Source: an uncultured Prevotellaceae bacterium
GTDB taxonomy: Bacteria; Bacteroidota; Bacteroidia; Bacteroidales; Bacteroidaceae
Direction: 5' to 3'
NCBI GenBank assembly: GCA_900543815.1
Contig: UQST01000036.1
Coordinates: forward strand, 1-26,878
Length of the DNA stretch: 26,878 nt
The position numbers were made by a program, and so were the translations under genes. Below, one piece after another: positions 1 to 7,772 of the stretch. Numbering within the stretch: position 1 is the first letter of the stretch; each line of letters begins with the position of its first letter. Below the pieces are notes generated by a model. The model ran no database searches. It saw only the letters and a list, made by a program, of their open reading frames with translations, and had not been told where the DNA came from.

Positions 1-65
1 TTTTTTTAATGATACGGCGACCACCGAGATCTACACTCTTTCCCTACACGACGCTCTTCCGATCT
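1..65. other. Illumina P5/universal adapter left in the assembly (artefact)
   Basis: Bases 8-65 match the 58-nt Illumina P5 plus universal TruSeq adapter from its first base (AATGATACGGCGACC) to its end (CTCTTCCGATCT), preceded by seven T's. This is library-construction sequence, not genome. Genomic sequence starts at about base 66. Translated on the minus strand, the adapter gives the well-known false tail GRASCRERV on the first protein. Anything concluded about the left end of the contig must allow for this. Confidence 0.98.
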
Positions 66-648
66 TGGCTACAGCAATCTTTTGGCTGGTATTACATCCA
101 AAAGGAAAAACCAAGTCGGCATGACAACGTTTCTTAGGCTTGTTGTTAGCAGGGTTGAGGTAGCAAGCAGCTGCTGTCTCTTTATCAATAAAATCTACAC
201 TGTTATAAATCTGCGATAGTGTTCCCTCATGATTCTGTTCATCTCTGCCTAAAGGATTGATAGTTGCCACGTTTTTCATGTAGGTAAGGACATCCTTTGC
301 GGCTGTTTCTTGTAGGCAGGATTGTGCTACTGTGATTTTTCCAGAAGCATCATCCAATACAAAATTATTGTTAAAGATAATTCTCCAATAGCTATGTTCG
401 TTATTGTCGAAGCGCCATATTTCTCTTATATTTTGTGTCAATGTTCCATTTATATATACCTTACATTGTGTGGGGTCTTTCCACTCAGGAGTACTGAGCC
501 AAGTTACTTTGCTATAGGCATAGTTATATGTACGTCCGTTGTTTTTGAAACGCACACTATAACCTGTATTCCCATTTTTTTGTATGGTGTCTATTTGTAA
601 GGTCTTAGGCTCCCCATTGAGTAAAACAAAGTGTTTTGATAAGTCCAT
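66..648 (-). CDS. N-terminal fragment of an SF1 (UPF1/DNA2-like) AAA helicase, 3' end missing
   Basis: About 194 genuine residues from ATG at 648; the open frame runs on into the adapter and the last 11 residues (KIGRASCRERV) are adapter-encoded. The segment from about residue 120 (YMKNVATINPLG, GTLSQIYNSVDFIDKETAAA, YLNP) to LVFPFGCNTSQKIAVA resembles the stretch just before the Walker A motif in large Bacteroidales 'AAA domain' superfamily 1 helicases (COG1112-like), where QGPPGTGKT normally follows within about 20 residues. The ATPase core is therefore off the contig and the function is inferred only from the lead-in sequence. It begins 18 bp after the stop of the DUF1016 nuclease on the same strand, so it is probably the next gene of the restriction operon. 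It could instead be another P-loop NTPase of the same architecture. Confidence 0.6.
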
Positions 649-666
649 TTTGTTACATTCTATTAT

Positions 667-1779
667 TTATTTTTCATCTTCTGAAGCGTTCTCTTCTGAG
701 GCTTCCTGCTTTATTTCAAGCAATGTGCGTTCATAAACCTCCTGCAACTGATAACTTGCCACACCTAACGGAGTCGTGATGCCACGCAGAGACCATTCGA
801 CAACAGAAGAGTCTTTGTCCTTGCAAAGAAGAATGCCGATGCTCTGATTATCTCCCTCGCCTCTAAGCAATTCGTCTGCTGCCGAAACATAGAAGTTCAG
901 TTTGCCAATGAATTCTGGCATAAAGTCAACCACTTTCAGTTCGATCACCACATAACATTTCAGACGAGTATGATAGAAAACCATGTCGGGGAAGTAAGAC
1001 TTGCCACTTGGCGTGTCAAGTTCCATCTGCCGACCGACATACGCAAAGCCTTTACCCAGTTCCAAGAGGAAGCGAGTGATATTTGTAGCCAATTTATTTT
1101 CCAAATCCATCTCGCAGAACTTGCTCGGCAATGAGAAGAAATCCAACTTGTAAGGGTCTTTTATTATCTCTGTTGCCAGTGCGTTTTGAGGTTGAGGCAG
1201 TGTAACATCAAAGTTATTCAAAGCCTTGCTGGTGTGCTCGTACAGTTGAGCTTTAATAACATGCTCCAATTCTGTACGGCTCATGTTGCCCTCAACGACC
1301 TTATTAAGATAAAACATCGCAGCGTTTATTGTGGCGCATTTGGAAACAATTACTGTTTGATGTCTCCAAGGCACACAAAGCAATATCTCTGGTATAGGGG
1401 TATTGGCATCATCCACTTTCTGTAATTGTCTACCAGCCTGGTAGACAAATTCAATTTGGCTTGAATAGAATGTGAACCATCGCTTTATCTGGTACAGGTT
1501 AGCTCTGGAAAATCCCTCACTCTGAGGAAATTCCGAACGCATATCAAGACTAAGTCTGTCAATAACCTTTGCGCCCCACTTATATTGTTTCTGCTTCTCA
1601 CAAATGTCCTCGCCCAAACTCCAATAGAATTTGAGCATTTCCGTATTCACTTTGACAGCTGCTTTAAGCTGTGACATGCGGAAACGTTTCTTCAAGTCAG
1701 ACAACCACTTCACATAGTTCTTATCTGCCATAAACGAATCGCTATTCACAAATTGCGGTATATTGTTCTTTTCTGCCAT
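667..1779 (-). CDS. DUF1016 (YhcG-type) PD-(D/E)XK nuclease
   Basis: A 370-aa protein with the two-part layout of the DUF1016/YhcG family: an N-terminal helical domain (about 20-185, with WSLGEDIC and SRANLYQIKRWF typical of DUF1016_N) and a C-terminal nuclease domain (about 205-355). The nuclease motif is readable as PDMVFY (D265) followed by VIELKV (E280, K282). Length is normal for the family. Members are commonly found inside or beside type I restriction loci; the biochemical role there is not settled, and DNA cleavage is inferred from the fold. The gene follows hsdM after a 167-bp gap containing three hairpins and lies 18 bp before the helicase fragment. The tail (about 355-370) is acidic and low complexity. 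No frameshift is seen. Confidence 0.88.
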   Translation of the reverse strand: MAEKNNIPQFVNSDSFMADKNYVKWLSDLKKRFRMSQLKAAVKVNTEMLKFYWSLGEDICEKQKQYKWGAKVIDRLSLDMRSEFPQSEGFSRANLYQIKRWFTFYSSQIEFVYQAGRQLQKVDDANTPIPEILLCVPWRHQTVIVSKCATINAAMFYLNKVVEGNMSRTELEHVIKAQLYEHTSKALNNFDVTLPQPQNALATEIIKDPYKLDFFSLPSKFCEMDLENKLATNITRFLLELGKGFAYVGRQMELDTPSGKSYFPDMVFYHTRLKCYVVIELKVVDFMPEFIGKLNFYVSAADELLRGEGDNQSIGILLCKDKDSSVVEWSLRGITTPLGVASYQLQEVYERTLLEIKQEASEENASEDEK

Positions 1780-1946
1780 TTTCTTTTGCTCTCTATCAAC
1801 TTGTTGAAAAAACCAACAGGTTGCTTTTCGTTCTCTTTTGTCTCTCTTTAGTTAGAACTATCCTAAAATATTGGATAGTTGGGCATTGGACACATATAAA
1901 GTCTTTATTTTCAAGCATGACCATACCAACCGTTTGGTTGATATGG
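1780..1946 (-). repeat. Three consecutive hairpins in the hsdM-DUF1016 gap
   Basis: Three inverted repeats fill most of this 167-bp gap. Hairpin 1: 1921-1931 with 1936-1946, an 11-bp stem with one mismatch and a 4-nt loop, directly abutting the hsdM stop. Hairpin 2: 1856-1863 (AACTATCC) with 1873-1880 (GGATAGTT), 8 bp perfect. Hairpin 3: 1797-1806 with 1814-1823, 10 bp with one mismatch. None is followed on the minus strand by a convincing long T-tract, so they are not clear intrinsic terminators. They may stabilise or process the mRNA between the two genes, or mark an old recombination site. Confidence 0.6.
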
Positions 1947-3500
1947 TTACACCAATCCCAGTTCCTTCAAATACCCTTCAATCTCCTTGTCAAGGTCAGC
2001 ACGTTTGGCTTCCAGCTCCTTGATTTCTTTCATGACAGCATGAATGTCGATAGGCTCTTCTTCCTCGAAAGTATCAACGTAACGAGGAATGTTGAGATTG
2101 TAGTCGTTCTCAGCCACTTCTTGCAGTGTGGCGAGATGGCTGTACTTTTCTATCTCCTTGCGCTCACGGTAGGTGTCTACAATCTTCTGGATGTGCTGCG
2201 GACGGAGCTTATTCTGGGTCTTGACCTTTTCAAACTCCTTGCTGGCATCAATAAACAGAATGTTGTCATCCTCCTTACGGCATTTCTTGAACACCAAGAT
2301 ACAGGTCGGGATGCTTGTGCCATAGAAGATGTTGGCAGGCAGACCGATGATGGCATCCACATAGTTCTTCTTCTCAATGAGGAAACGGCGGATTACGCCC
2401 TCGGCATTGCCACGGAACAACACACCATGAGGAGCGACACAAGCCATTGTGCCACCCTCATTGAGGTGGTAAATCATGTGGAAAATAAAGGCATAGTCGG
2501 CTGTTTTACGTGGAGCCAAGCGTCCTGCCTTGCTGAAACGGTCATCGTTGTTGAACTTGTCGGCAGCACTCCATTCGGCTGAGAACGGAGGATTTGCCAC
2601 CACAGCATCAAACTGAGTATCACCAAAAGCATCAGCTTCTAATGTATCGCCATTCTCTATGCGGAAGTTGCTGAACTTGATGCCATGCAGAAGCATATTC
2701 ATACGAGCCAAGTTGTAGGTCGTAGGATTTTTCTCCTGTCCAAATATCTCGTTTGCCTTACCTATGCTTGCGGCGCGGAGCAACAGCGAACCACTACCAC
2801 AAGTTGGGTCATAAACATTGCGCAGACGAGCATGACCTATTGTTACTATTTCCGCCAAGATACGGCTCACTTCCTGAGGAGTGTAGAACTCACCGGCTTT
2901 CTTGCCAGCACCAGCGGCAAATTGGCTAATCATATACTCGTAGGCATCACCGAGAATATCTATCTCTTGCGATGCTTCTACACCAAAGTCAATATCATCA
3001 AGTGCAAGAAGAACATTGCTGACCAAAGTATTCTTGTCATCGGCAGTCTTGCCCAACTTGGGTGAAGCAAGGTCAATGTCAGAGAATAGACCTCCAAAGT
3101 CTTCTTCGCTGTCCTGTCCGAGGGTACTGTCCTCAATACGCTTCAATGAGCGTTCGAGCATCGGAAGAATATTCTCCTTTTTCTTGATGCTCTCAATGAC
3201 AGACGAGAACAAGAAGTTTGGCTCAATGAAGTAGCCGATATTCTCCAGACATTCGGTCTTGACAACCTCCTGAAGTTCTTCTATATCTTCGTCTTTCTCC
3301 ATTGCCCACAGTTCTTTAAATGTGACTTCATCATCCACCAATGCATCATTGGCGTGTTTCTCTATCTTCTCCGACAAATACTTGTAGAAGATAAAGCCAA
3401 GGGTGAAATACATGAAGTCACTTGCCGACATATTGCCACGCAGTTTGTTAGCGACTTCCCAAAGTTGATTTCTTAGATTTTGCTGTAACTCTTCAGACAT
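1947..3500 (-). CDS. hsdM: Type I restriction-modification DNA methyltransferase subunit HsdM
   Basis: This 517-aa N6-adenine methyltransferase subunit would modify host DNA within an M2S complex and joins HsdR for restriction. The N-terminal helical HsdM_N domain spans about 5-150 (FMYFTLGFIFYKYLSEK). The SAM-binding motif I is DPTCGSGSLLL at 231-241 and the catalytic motif IV is NPPF at 303-306. The upstream AGKKAGEFYTPQEV signature (198-211) is typical of HsdM. The C-terminal region (about 470-517) is a charged coiled coil, the usual contact for HsdS. Length is normal and no active-site residue is missing. It lies 15 bp after hsdR on the same strand. HsdM needs an HsdS partner for target recognition, and none is encoded in this window. 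Confidence 0.97.
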   Translation of the reverse strand: MSEELQQNLRNQLWEVANKLRGNMSASDFMYFTLGFIFYKYLSEKIEKHANDALVDDEVTFKELWAMEKDEDIEELQEVVKTECLENIGYFIEPNFLFSSVIESIKKKENILPMLERSLKRIEDSTLGQDSEEDFGGLFSDIDLASPKLGKTADDKNTLVSNVLLALDDIDFGVEASQEIDILGDAYEYMISQFAAGAGKKAGEFYTPQEVSRILAEIVTIGHARLRNVYDPTCGSGSLLLRAASIGKANEIFGQEKNPTTYNLARMNMLLHGIKFSNFRIENGDTLEADAFGDTQFDAVVANPPFSAEWSAADKFNNDDRFSKAGRLAPRKTADYAFIFHMIYHLNEGGTMACVAPHGVLFRGNAEGVIRRFLIEKKNYVDAIIGLPANIFYGTSIPTCILVFKKCRKEDDNILFIDASKEFEKVKTQNKLRPQHIQKIVDTYRERKEIEKYSHLATLQEVAENDYNLNIPRYVDTFEEEEPIDIHAVMKEIKELEAKRADLDKEIEGYLKELGLV

Positions 3501-3515
3501 ATCGTTGTTTCTTTT

Positions 3516-6377
3516 TTATTCCCAGTTAAATACTTTAATTATGCTCCTTAATCTATCCATTATACGGGCCAATGCCTTGCGTTTTTTTATCAGTCCCAAG
3601 TGTTTCTCTTTCAATGCCTCTTGTATGATTTCTGGCTGTTCCTTTTGCAAGTAGTCATATTCAGAGAGGTAGTGATTGAGCACGGAAGCATCCAAATCTT
3701 CATCCTTTGCAAGCGTATTGACTGCATTGTTACGTTCGGTGACGATGTAGTTGTTCAACCGTTCTTCAAGGTCGCTTGTACCATCAGCCTTTTGTTTGCG
3801 AGCCATGAAATTGTCACGGTCATCATCCACATTCTTCTGGATAAATCCGTCAATGAGTTTTGCCTTACTGCGAAGTTCGGCATCCTTTATCATTGTGTCG
3901 ATGATGTGCTTGCGCTTCTCGGTATAATCCTCACTGTATGGATTAAGGTCTGCAATCAGCTCCAAGATATAGGCAACATTGATGATGTCGCTATGCAGAA
4001 GTTCCAAGCAGAAATCAATATCACCCATACCAGTTGCGGCTTCTTCTAGAGGGGCTGGCTCGCCAACCATGCTGGGATTGTCCTCTGGTACTTGGTATGT
4101 CGTTGGTTGCTCTTTGTTTTGCACAGCAAACGAATCGTATATGTCAAGATACTTGCTGCGGAAGTCCATAAACTGTTGTTCGGTCATGCCAAGGTCTGGG
4201 GCATCTTCCTCAAACTCGTCATACACTTGTATCTCTGCGTGTTTTTTGATGATGTCACGGAAAGCGAGGATAAACTGCATCTTGTCGTTCTCACTCTGCA
4301 AATAGTCCACATAGTGCGGTTCGGGATAATGCTCCAAGAAGTCCTTTGTCAGTTCTTGATAGTGGGTTTTGACATCATCAAATGGTGGTCGCACAATATC
4401 TTCAAGATTATTGCTGTTGCTGAAAAGTTTGATGGACTCGTCAACCTTACTTTTCAAGTCACGGAAGCAAACCACCTTACCGAAACGCTTCTTCTCGTTC
4501 AACACACGGTTGGTACGACTGAAGGCTTGCAATAATCCATGATACTCCATATTTTTGTCAACATAGAGAGTGTTGAGCTTCTTGCTGTCAAAGCCTGTAA
4601 GGAACATACCGACAACCAAGCAGAGGTCGAGAGGCTTCATGTCTGCCTTCTTTTTCTTCATGCGGAGGTTGATGTCATCGTAATATGCACGGAAGTTCTC
4701 GGTAGTGAAACTTGTGCCATACATATTATTATAGTCATCCATGATGGCTTGCAGTTCATCAGCCTCGCCTGTACTTTCGCTTGCAAAACCGCCAGTGTTC
4801 ATACCGGTCTGCTCATCGTCTTGACTACTGTTGGCAGCATATGTGAAGACTGCTCCAATCCTAATCTTTGGATTGAGGCTCTTAAATATCTTGTAGTAAC
4901 GGATTAGCATCGGCACTGACTGCACGGCAAACAATGCGTCGAACTCTCCGTCGAATGTTGACTTATTGAAATTATTTAGGATAAATTTTGCTATCTCCGT
5001 CATGCGGTCTTGGTCGGCATTGTCCACATCCTCATTGCCGTGGTAGTATTCCACAAGGAAGCCAAGCACATTCTCGTCAGCAATGGCATCCTTGATAAGA
5101 TACTTGTGAAGACAGTTGCCGAAGATTTCCTTTGTGGTATGTCCGTCAACAGCATTTTGGACAAAGATAGGTGTGCCAGTAAAGCCGAATATCTGCGTGT
5201 TGTCGAAGAACTTTACGATGTTCTTGTGGCAATCTCCGAAATGGCTTCGATGACATTCATCGAATATCATCACGATGCGAGAATGGCGTATTTCCTCAAT
5301 ACGACTGCTATACCACTGCTTGCTGACAGCGGCATTAAGCTTCTGTATGGTGGTAATGATAATCTTTGAATTGCTGTGCAAACGCTTTACCAACTCGTCT
5401 GTGTTGTCGGTACTGTCAACGGCACCAGGTTCAAAAGCCTCGTATTCGGCTTGTGTCTGCGTGTCAAGGTCGTGGCGGTCAACCACGAACATAACCTTAT
5501 CCACATCGTCCAACTCTGATACGAGTTGGGCTGCCTTGAATGATGTCAAAGTCTTTCCTGCACCAGTTGTATGCCATATATAACCGTTATCGTTGGAGTT
5601 TTCCACACGGTCGAGTATCTTCTCCACGGCATAAAACTGATAAGGGCGAAGCACCATCAAACACTTGTCACCCTCATGCAACACGATGTACTTGCCGATA
5701 ATCTTACCTAATGTGCATTTGTCGAAGAACACTGTGGCAAACCTTTCCAAGTCGTTAAAAGGAACATTGGCTGCATCTGTCCAGTTGAATGTGAACTTAT
5801 AACCGCTATTAGGATTGTTGGCAAAATAGCGCGTGTTCACTCCATTGGAGATAACAAACAATTGGATATAGTCAAACAACCCATGAAAAGAAGTCTTGTG
5901 ATAGCGTTGTATCTGGTTGTATGCCTGTTTCAGTTCCACACCTCTGCGCTTCAGTTCTATTTGAACCAAAGGCAGACCATTGATAAGTATCGTCACATCG
6001 TAACGACACTTCTTTCCACCCTCAACCGTGATTTGATTGGAAACCTGAAACTCGTTCTGGCACCAGTGTGTGCGGTTCAAGAATTCCACCCATAGGCGTT
6101 CACCGCTTTCCAGTTCAAGAGGAAAGAGGTCTCGCAGTTTCTTTGCCTTTTCAAAGCGAGTGCCACCTTCAAGATAGATAAGTATCTTTTCAAACTCAGA
6201 CTCTGTAAATTCGGTACGACCCAATTCTTCCAATTTCTTCTTGTTGTGTTTCTCCAACTGTTTCTTGAAATTGGCAGACAGGTTCTTCTCCTCTTCAATG
6301 TGAACATACTCGTAGTTCATCTTTTGAAGAGTATCTATAAGTCCCTTTTCGAGAGCTGCTTCACTTTGCAATGGCAT
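3516..6377 (-). CDS. hsdR: Type I restriction endonuclease subunit HsdR
   Basis: This 953-aa protein is the ATP-dependent translocase and endonuclease of a type I system. The N-terminal PD-(D/E)XK nuclease is seen as RYDVTI (D127) and IELK (E141, K143), followed by the conserved QxxxY-like QAYNQIQRY. The SF2 motor follows: Walker A TGAGKT at 271-276, DECH at 373-376, motif III GFTGTP at 398-403, then a second RecA domain including VVGMFLTGFDSKKLNTLYVDK and QAFSRTNRVLN (motif VI). The C-terminal third is the helical HsdR_C domain that docks on HsdM. All catalytic motifs are intact. It is the first complete gene of the operon, 13 bp downstream of a short HTH remnant and 15 bp upstream of hsdM. 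Confidence 0.97.
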   Translation of the reverse strand: MPLQSEAALEKGLIDTLQKMNYEYVHIEEEKNLSANFKKQLEKHNKKKLEELGRTEFTESEFEKILIYLEGGTRFEKAKKLRDLFPLELESGERLWVEFLNRTHWCQNEFQVSNQITVEGGKKCRYDVTILINGLPLVQIELKRRGVELKQAYNQIQRYHKTSFHGLFDYIQLFVISNGVNTRYFANNPNSGYKFTFNWTDAANVPFNDLERFATVFFDKCTLGKIIGKYIVLHEGDKCLMVLRPYQFYAVEKILDRVENSNDNGYIWHTTGAGKTLTSFKAAQLVSELDDVDKVMFVVDRHDLDTQTQAEYEAFEPGAVDSTDNTDELVKRLHSNSKIIITTIQKLNAAVSKQWYSSRIEEIRHSRIVMIFDECHRSHFGDCHKNIVKFFDNTQIFGFTGTPIFVQNAVDGHTTKEIFGNCLHKYLIKDAIADENVLGFLVEYYHGNEDVDNADQDRMTEIAKFILNNFNKSTFDGEFDALFAVQSVPMLIRYYKIFKSLNPKIRIGAVFTYAANSSQDDEQTGMNTGGFASESTGEADELQAIMDDYNNMYGTSFTTENFRAYYDDINLRMKKKKADMKPLDLCLVVGMFLTGFDSKKLNTLYVDKNMEYHGLLQAFSRTNRVLNEKKRFGKVVCFRDLKSKVDESIKLFSNSNNLEDIVRPPFDDVKTHYQELTKDFLEHYPEPHYVDYLQSENDKMQFILAFRDIIKKHAEIQVYDEFEEDAPDLGMTEQQFMDFRSKYLDIYDSFAVQNKEQPTTYQVPEDNPSMVGEPAPLEEAATGMGDIDFCLELLHSDIINVAYILELIADLNPYSEDYTEKRKHIIDTMIKDAELRSKAKLIDGFIQKNVDDDRDNFMARKQKADGTSDLEERLNNYIVTERNNAVNTLAKDEDLDASVLNHYLSEYDYLQKEQPEIIQEALKEKHLGLIKKRKALARIMDRLRSIIKVFNWE

Positions 6378-6390
6378 ATCTTATTTCCTT

Positions 6391-6576
6391 TTATTTACCT
6401 TTACACTTGATTTCCCCTACGCCTTCAGGCGAAATGCTTTCACTTGACATGTACTGTTGTGTACATTTCATTTTTTCTGCCAACATCTTTTGAGCCATAC
6501 CATCTTTCCTCCTTGCAATCATGATATTGGCTACCATTTGCAAACGATAGAACCATGGCTTTTCTTCTTGACCCAT
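6391..6576 (-). pseudogene. Truncated XRE-type helix-turn-helix protein (probable remnant)
   Basis: A 61-aa frame from ATG at 6576. Residues about 10-47 (FYRLQMVANIMIARRKDGMAQKMLAEKMKCTQQY, read in parts) look like the first half of a Bacteroidales HTH_XRE/HigA-like domain, in which CxQQY would be followed by an I/V-S-K-x-L-K-G recognition helix and an ENLxLET segment. Here the sequence instead runs MSSESISPEGVGEIKCKGK and stops, so the recognition helix and dimer region are missing. It lies 13 bp before hsdR and could once have been the controller of the operon. It might alternatively be a translated leader peptide; the HTH match is by eye. Confidence 0.5.
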
Positions 6577-6677
6577 TTATGTTTCCACTTTATAACGGTG
6601 GATATTGATTCCGTTGTCATCTTAGGCGCATTTTGCATTATACCATATTTATATTAAGGAAATTGCCATTCTATTTG

Positions 6678-6685
6678 CAAAGATA
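6678..6685 (-). promoter_or_regulatory. Candidate -7 promoter element for the restriction operon
   Basis: CAAAGATA on the plus strand reads TATCTTTG on the minus strand, matching the Bacteroidetes TAnnTTTG -7 element. It is about 100 bp upstream of the HTH remnant's start. The -33 region is weak: TTTC instead of TTTG, at a spacing of about 23 nt. Confidence 0.4.
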
Positions 6686-6824
6686 ATAAACTTTAGGGAG
6701 ATTTCCACGAAAGTGACAACTGATTCTGTATGGCTTCTACAACACAGACTACTGTTTCAGTTTATGAAGAGAAAAAGTGTCTTTAAAACCAGGAAAAGAC
6801 ACACCACGAAACTGCCCCGAAAAG

Positions 6825-6900
6825 GTATCCAAGGATACTTTGCAATGTATCCAAGGATAAACGGGCAAGTATCCAAGGATACTTTGCAAAGTATCCTTGC
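6825..6900. repeat. 22-bp-period palindromic tandem repeat
   Basis: GTATCCAAGGATA recurs at 6825, 6847 and 6869, and a fourth partial unit (GTATCCTTGC) starts at 6891, giving an exact 22-bp period over about 3.5 units. Each core is itself an inverted repeat (TATCC-AA-GGATA). Units 1 and 3 continue ACTTTGCAA, while unit 2 diverges (AAACGGGCAA). The junction of units 3 and 4 forms a perfect 26-bp palindrome at 6874-6899 centred on TTTG/CAAA. It lies outside genes. I believe similar TATCCAAGGATACTTTGC arrays occur dispersed in Bacteroidales genomes, but that is from memory. Confidence 0.9.
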
Positions 6901-7097
6901 TTCGTTTTTTCGACGTGCCTGCCACTTGGAGGGAGTTGAGACTGAGGGACTGGTGAGTTGGGCATATTCGAGGTGCCGATGTGTGGATTTCCAAAGAACA
7001 ACAAGTGTAACTTCTGTTCTTGTCTTCTGAGCACAACAAAGACTCAAGAGCACAATCCGCCCCCGCCCCATAAGCCAAGAAACAGTAAGGAAAAAAA

Positions 7098-7153
7098 TTA
7101 GGGGTTAGAGTTTAGGGAGTGACATTCACAATTTTCTAAACTCTAACCCCTAA
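7098..7153 (-). terminator. Intrinsic terminator of rfbC
   Basis: A perfect 18-bp inverted repeat (arm TTAGGGGTTAGAGTTTAG at 7098-7115, partner at 7136-7153) encloses a 20-nt loop. On the minus strand the hairpin is followed at once by a run of seven T's (plus-strand A's at 7091-7097). It lies 23 bp after the rfbC stop. Confidence 0.85.
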
Positions 7154-7176
7154 CCATAGGGCGGTGAGCCGTTTTT

Positions 7177-7746
7177 TCAATACAAATCGACGTTGATGTC
7201 AAAGGGGCTGTCGAAGTCCTTGAGCAGTTCGTGACGGGTGTCTTTGTCCGACAGAATAGCACGGTCGGTGGGGATGCGCCAGTCGATATGGAGACTGTCA
7301 TCGAGGATGGAGATGCCTCCGTCAGCCTCGGGATGATAGAAGTTGTCGCACTTGTACTGGAACACAGCGGTATCGCTGAGCACAGAGAAACCGTGGGCAA
7401 AACCGCGTGGAACGAAGAACTGGCGGTGATTGTCCTCGGTGAGTTCTACTGCCACATGCTGGCCATAGGTGGGTGACCCCTTGCGGATATCCACTGCCAC
7501 ATCGAGCACAGCACCACGCACACAGCGCACCAGCTTGCTCTGGGTGTAAGGGGGACGCTGGAAATGCAGTCCGCGCATTACGCCATACGAACTCATACTC
7601 TCATTGTCCTGACAGAAGTGGATGGGCCTGACCTTCTCGTCGAACTCCCTTTGGCTGAAGCTCTCAAAGAAATAGCCTCGGGCATCACGGAAAATGCGCG
7701 GCTCGATGATGAGTACTCCCTCAATGGGTGTCTTTATTACGTTCAT
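7177..7746 (-). CDS. rfbC: dTDP-4-dehydrorhamnose 3,5-epimerase
   Basis: This 189-aa cupin-fold enzyme is the third step of dTDP-L-rhamnose synthesis: it epimerises C3 and C5 of dTDP-4-keto-6-deoxyglucose in the cytoplasm, supplying rhamnose for surface polysaccharide. Family signatures are DARGYFFESF (21-30), CQDNES (45-50), MRGLHFQ with the catalytic His61, LVRCVRGAVLDVAVDIRKGSPTYG (72-95, read in parts), FVPRGFAHGF (111-120) and Tyr131 in FQYKCDNFY. Length is standard (about 180-190 aa). It stands alone: rfbA, rfbB and rfbD are not in the window. A strong terminator follows it, and a 13-bp inverted repeat with a TACTTTCG element lies just upstream, so it is probably a single-gene unit. Confidence 0.96.
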   Translation of the reverse strand: MNVIKTPIEGVLIIEPRIFRDARGYFFESFSQREFDEKVRPIHFCQDNESMSSYGVMRGLHFQRPPYTQSKLVRCVRGAVLDVAVDIRKGSPTYGQHVAVELTEDNHRQFFVPRGFAHGFSVLSDTAVFQYKCDNFYHPEADGGISILDDSLHIDWRIPTDRAILSDKDTRHELLKDFDSPFDINVDLY

Positions 7747-7772
7747 TCTGATTAAGCTTTCTGTTTGTCACG

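Larger units (their letters stand above)
6577..7176. other. 600-bp gene-free boundary region between the restriction island and rfbC
   Basis: No convincing gene is present; overlapping open frames on both strands arise from the tandem repeat at 6825-6900 and lack any family resemblance. Contents recognised: a candidate promoter element for the restriction operon (6678-6685), a 22-bp palindromic tandem repeat (6825-6900), a stretch without recognised structure (6901-7097), and the rfbC terminator hairpin (7098-7153). GC composition changes across this region, from the AT-richer restriction genes to the GC-richer remainder. Confidence 0.7.

Noticed and set aside
6825..6900. Possible CRISPR array
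   Set aside because: The units are tandem with an exact 22-bp period and only 8-9 variable bases between 13-14-bp cores, far too short for spacers, and there are no cas genes.
6713..7078. Overlapping open frames on both strands across the 22-bp repeat
   Set aside because: They are open because a repeat lacking stop codons passes through several frames; the predicted proteins are repeat translations with no recognised domain.
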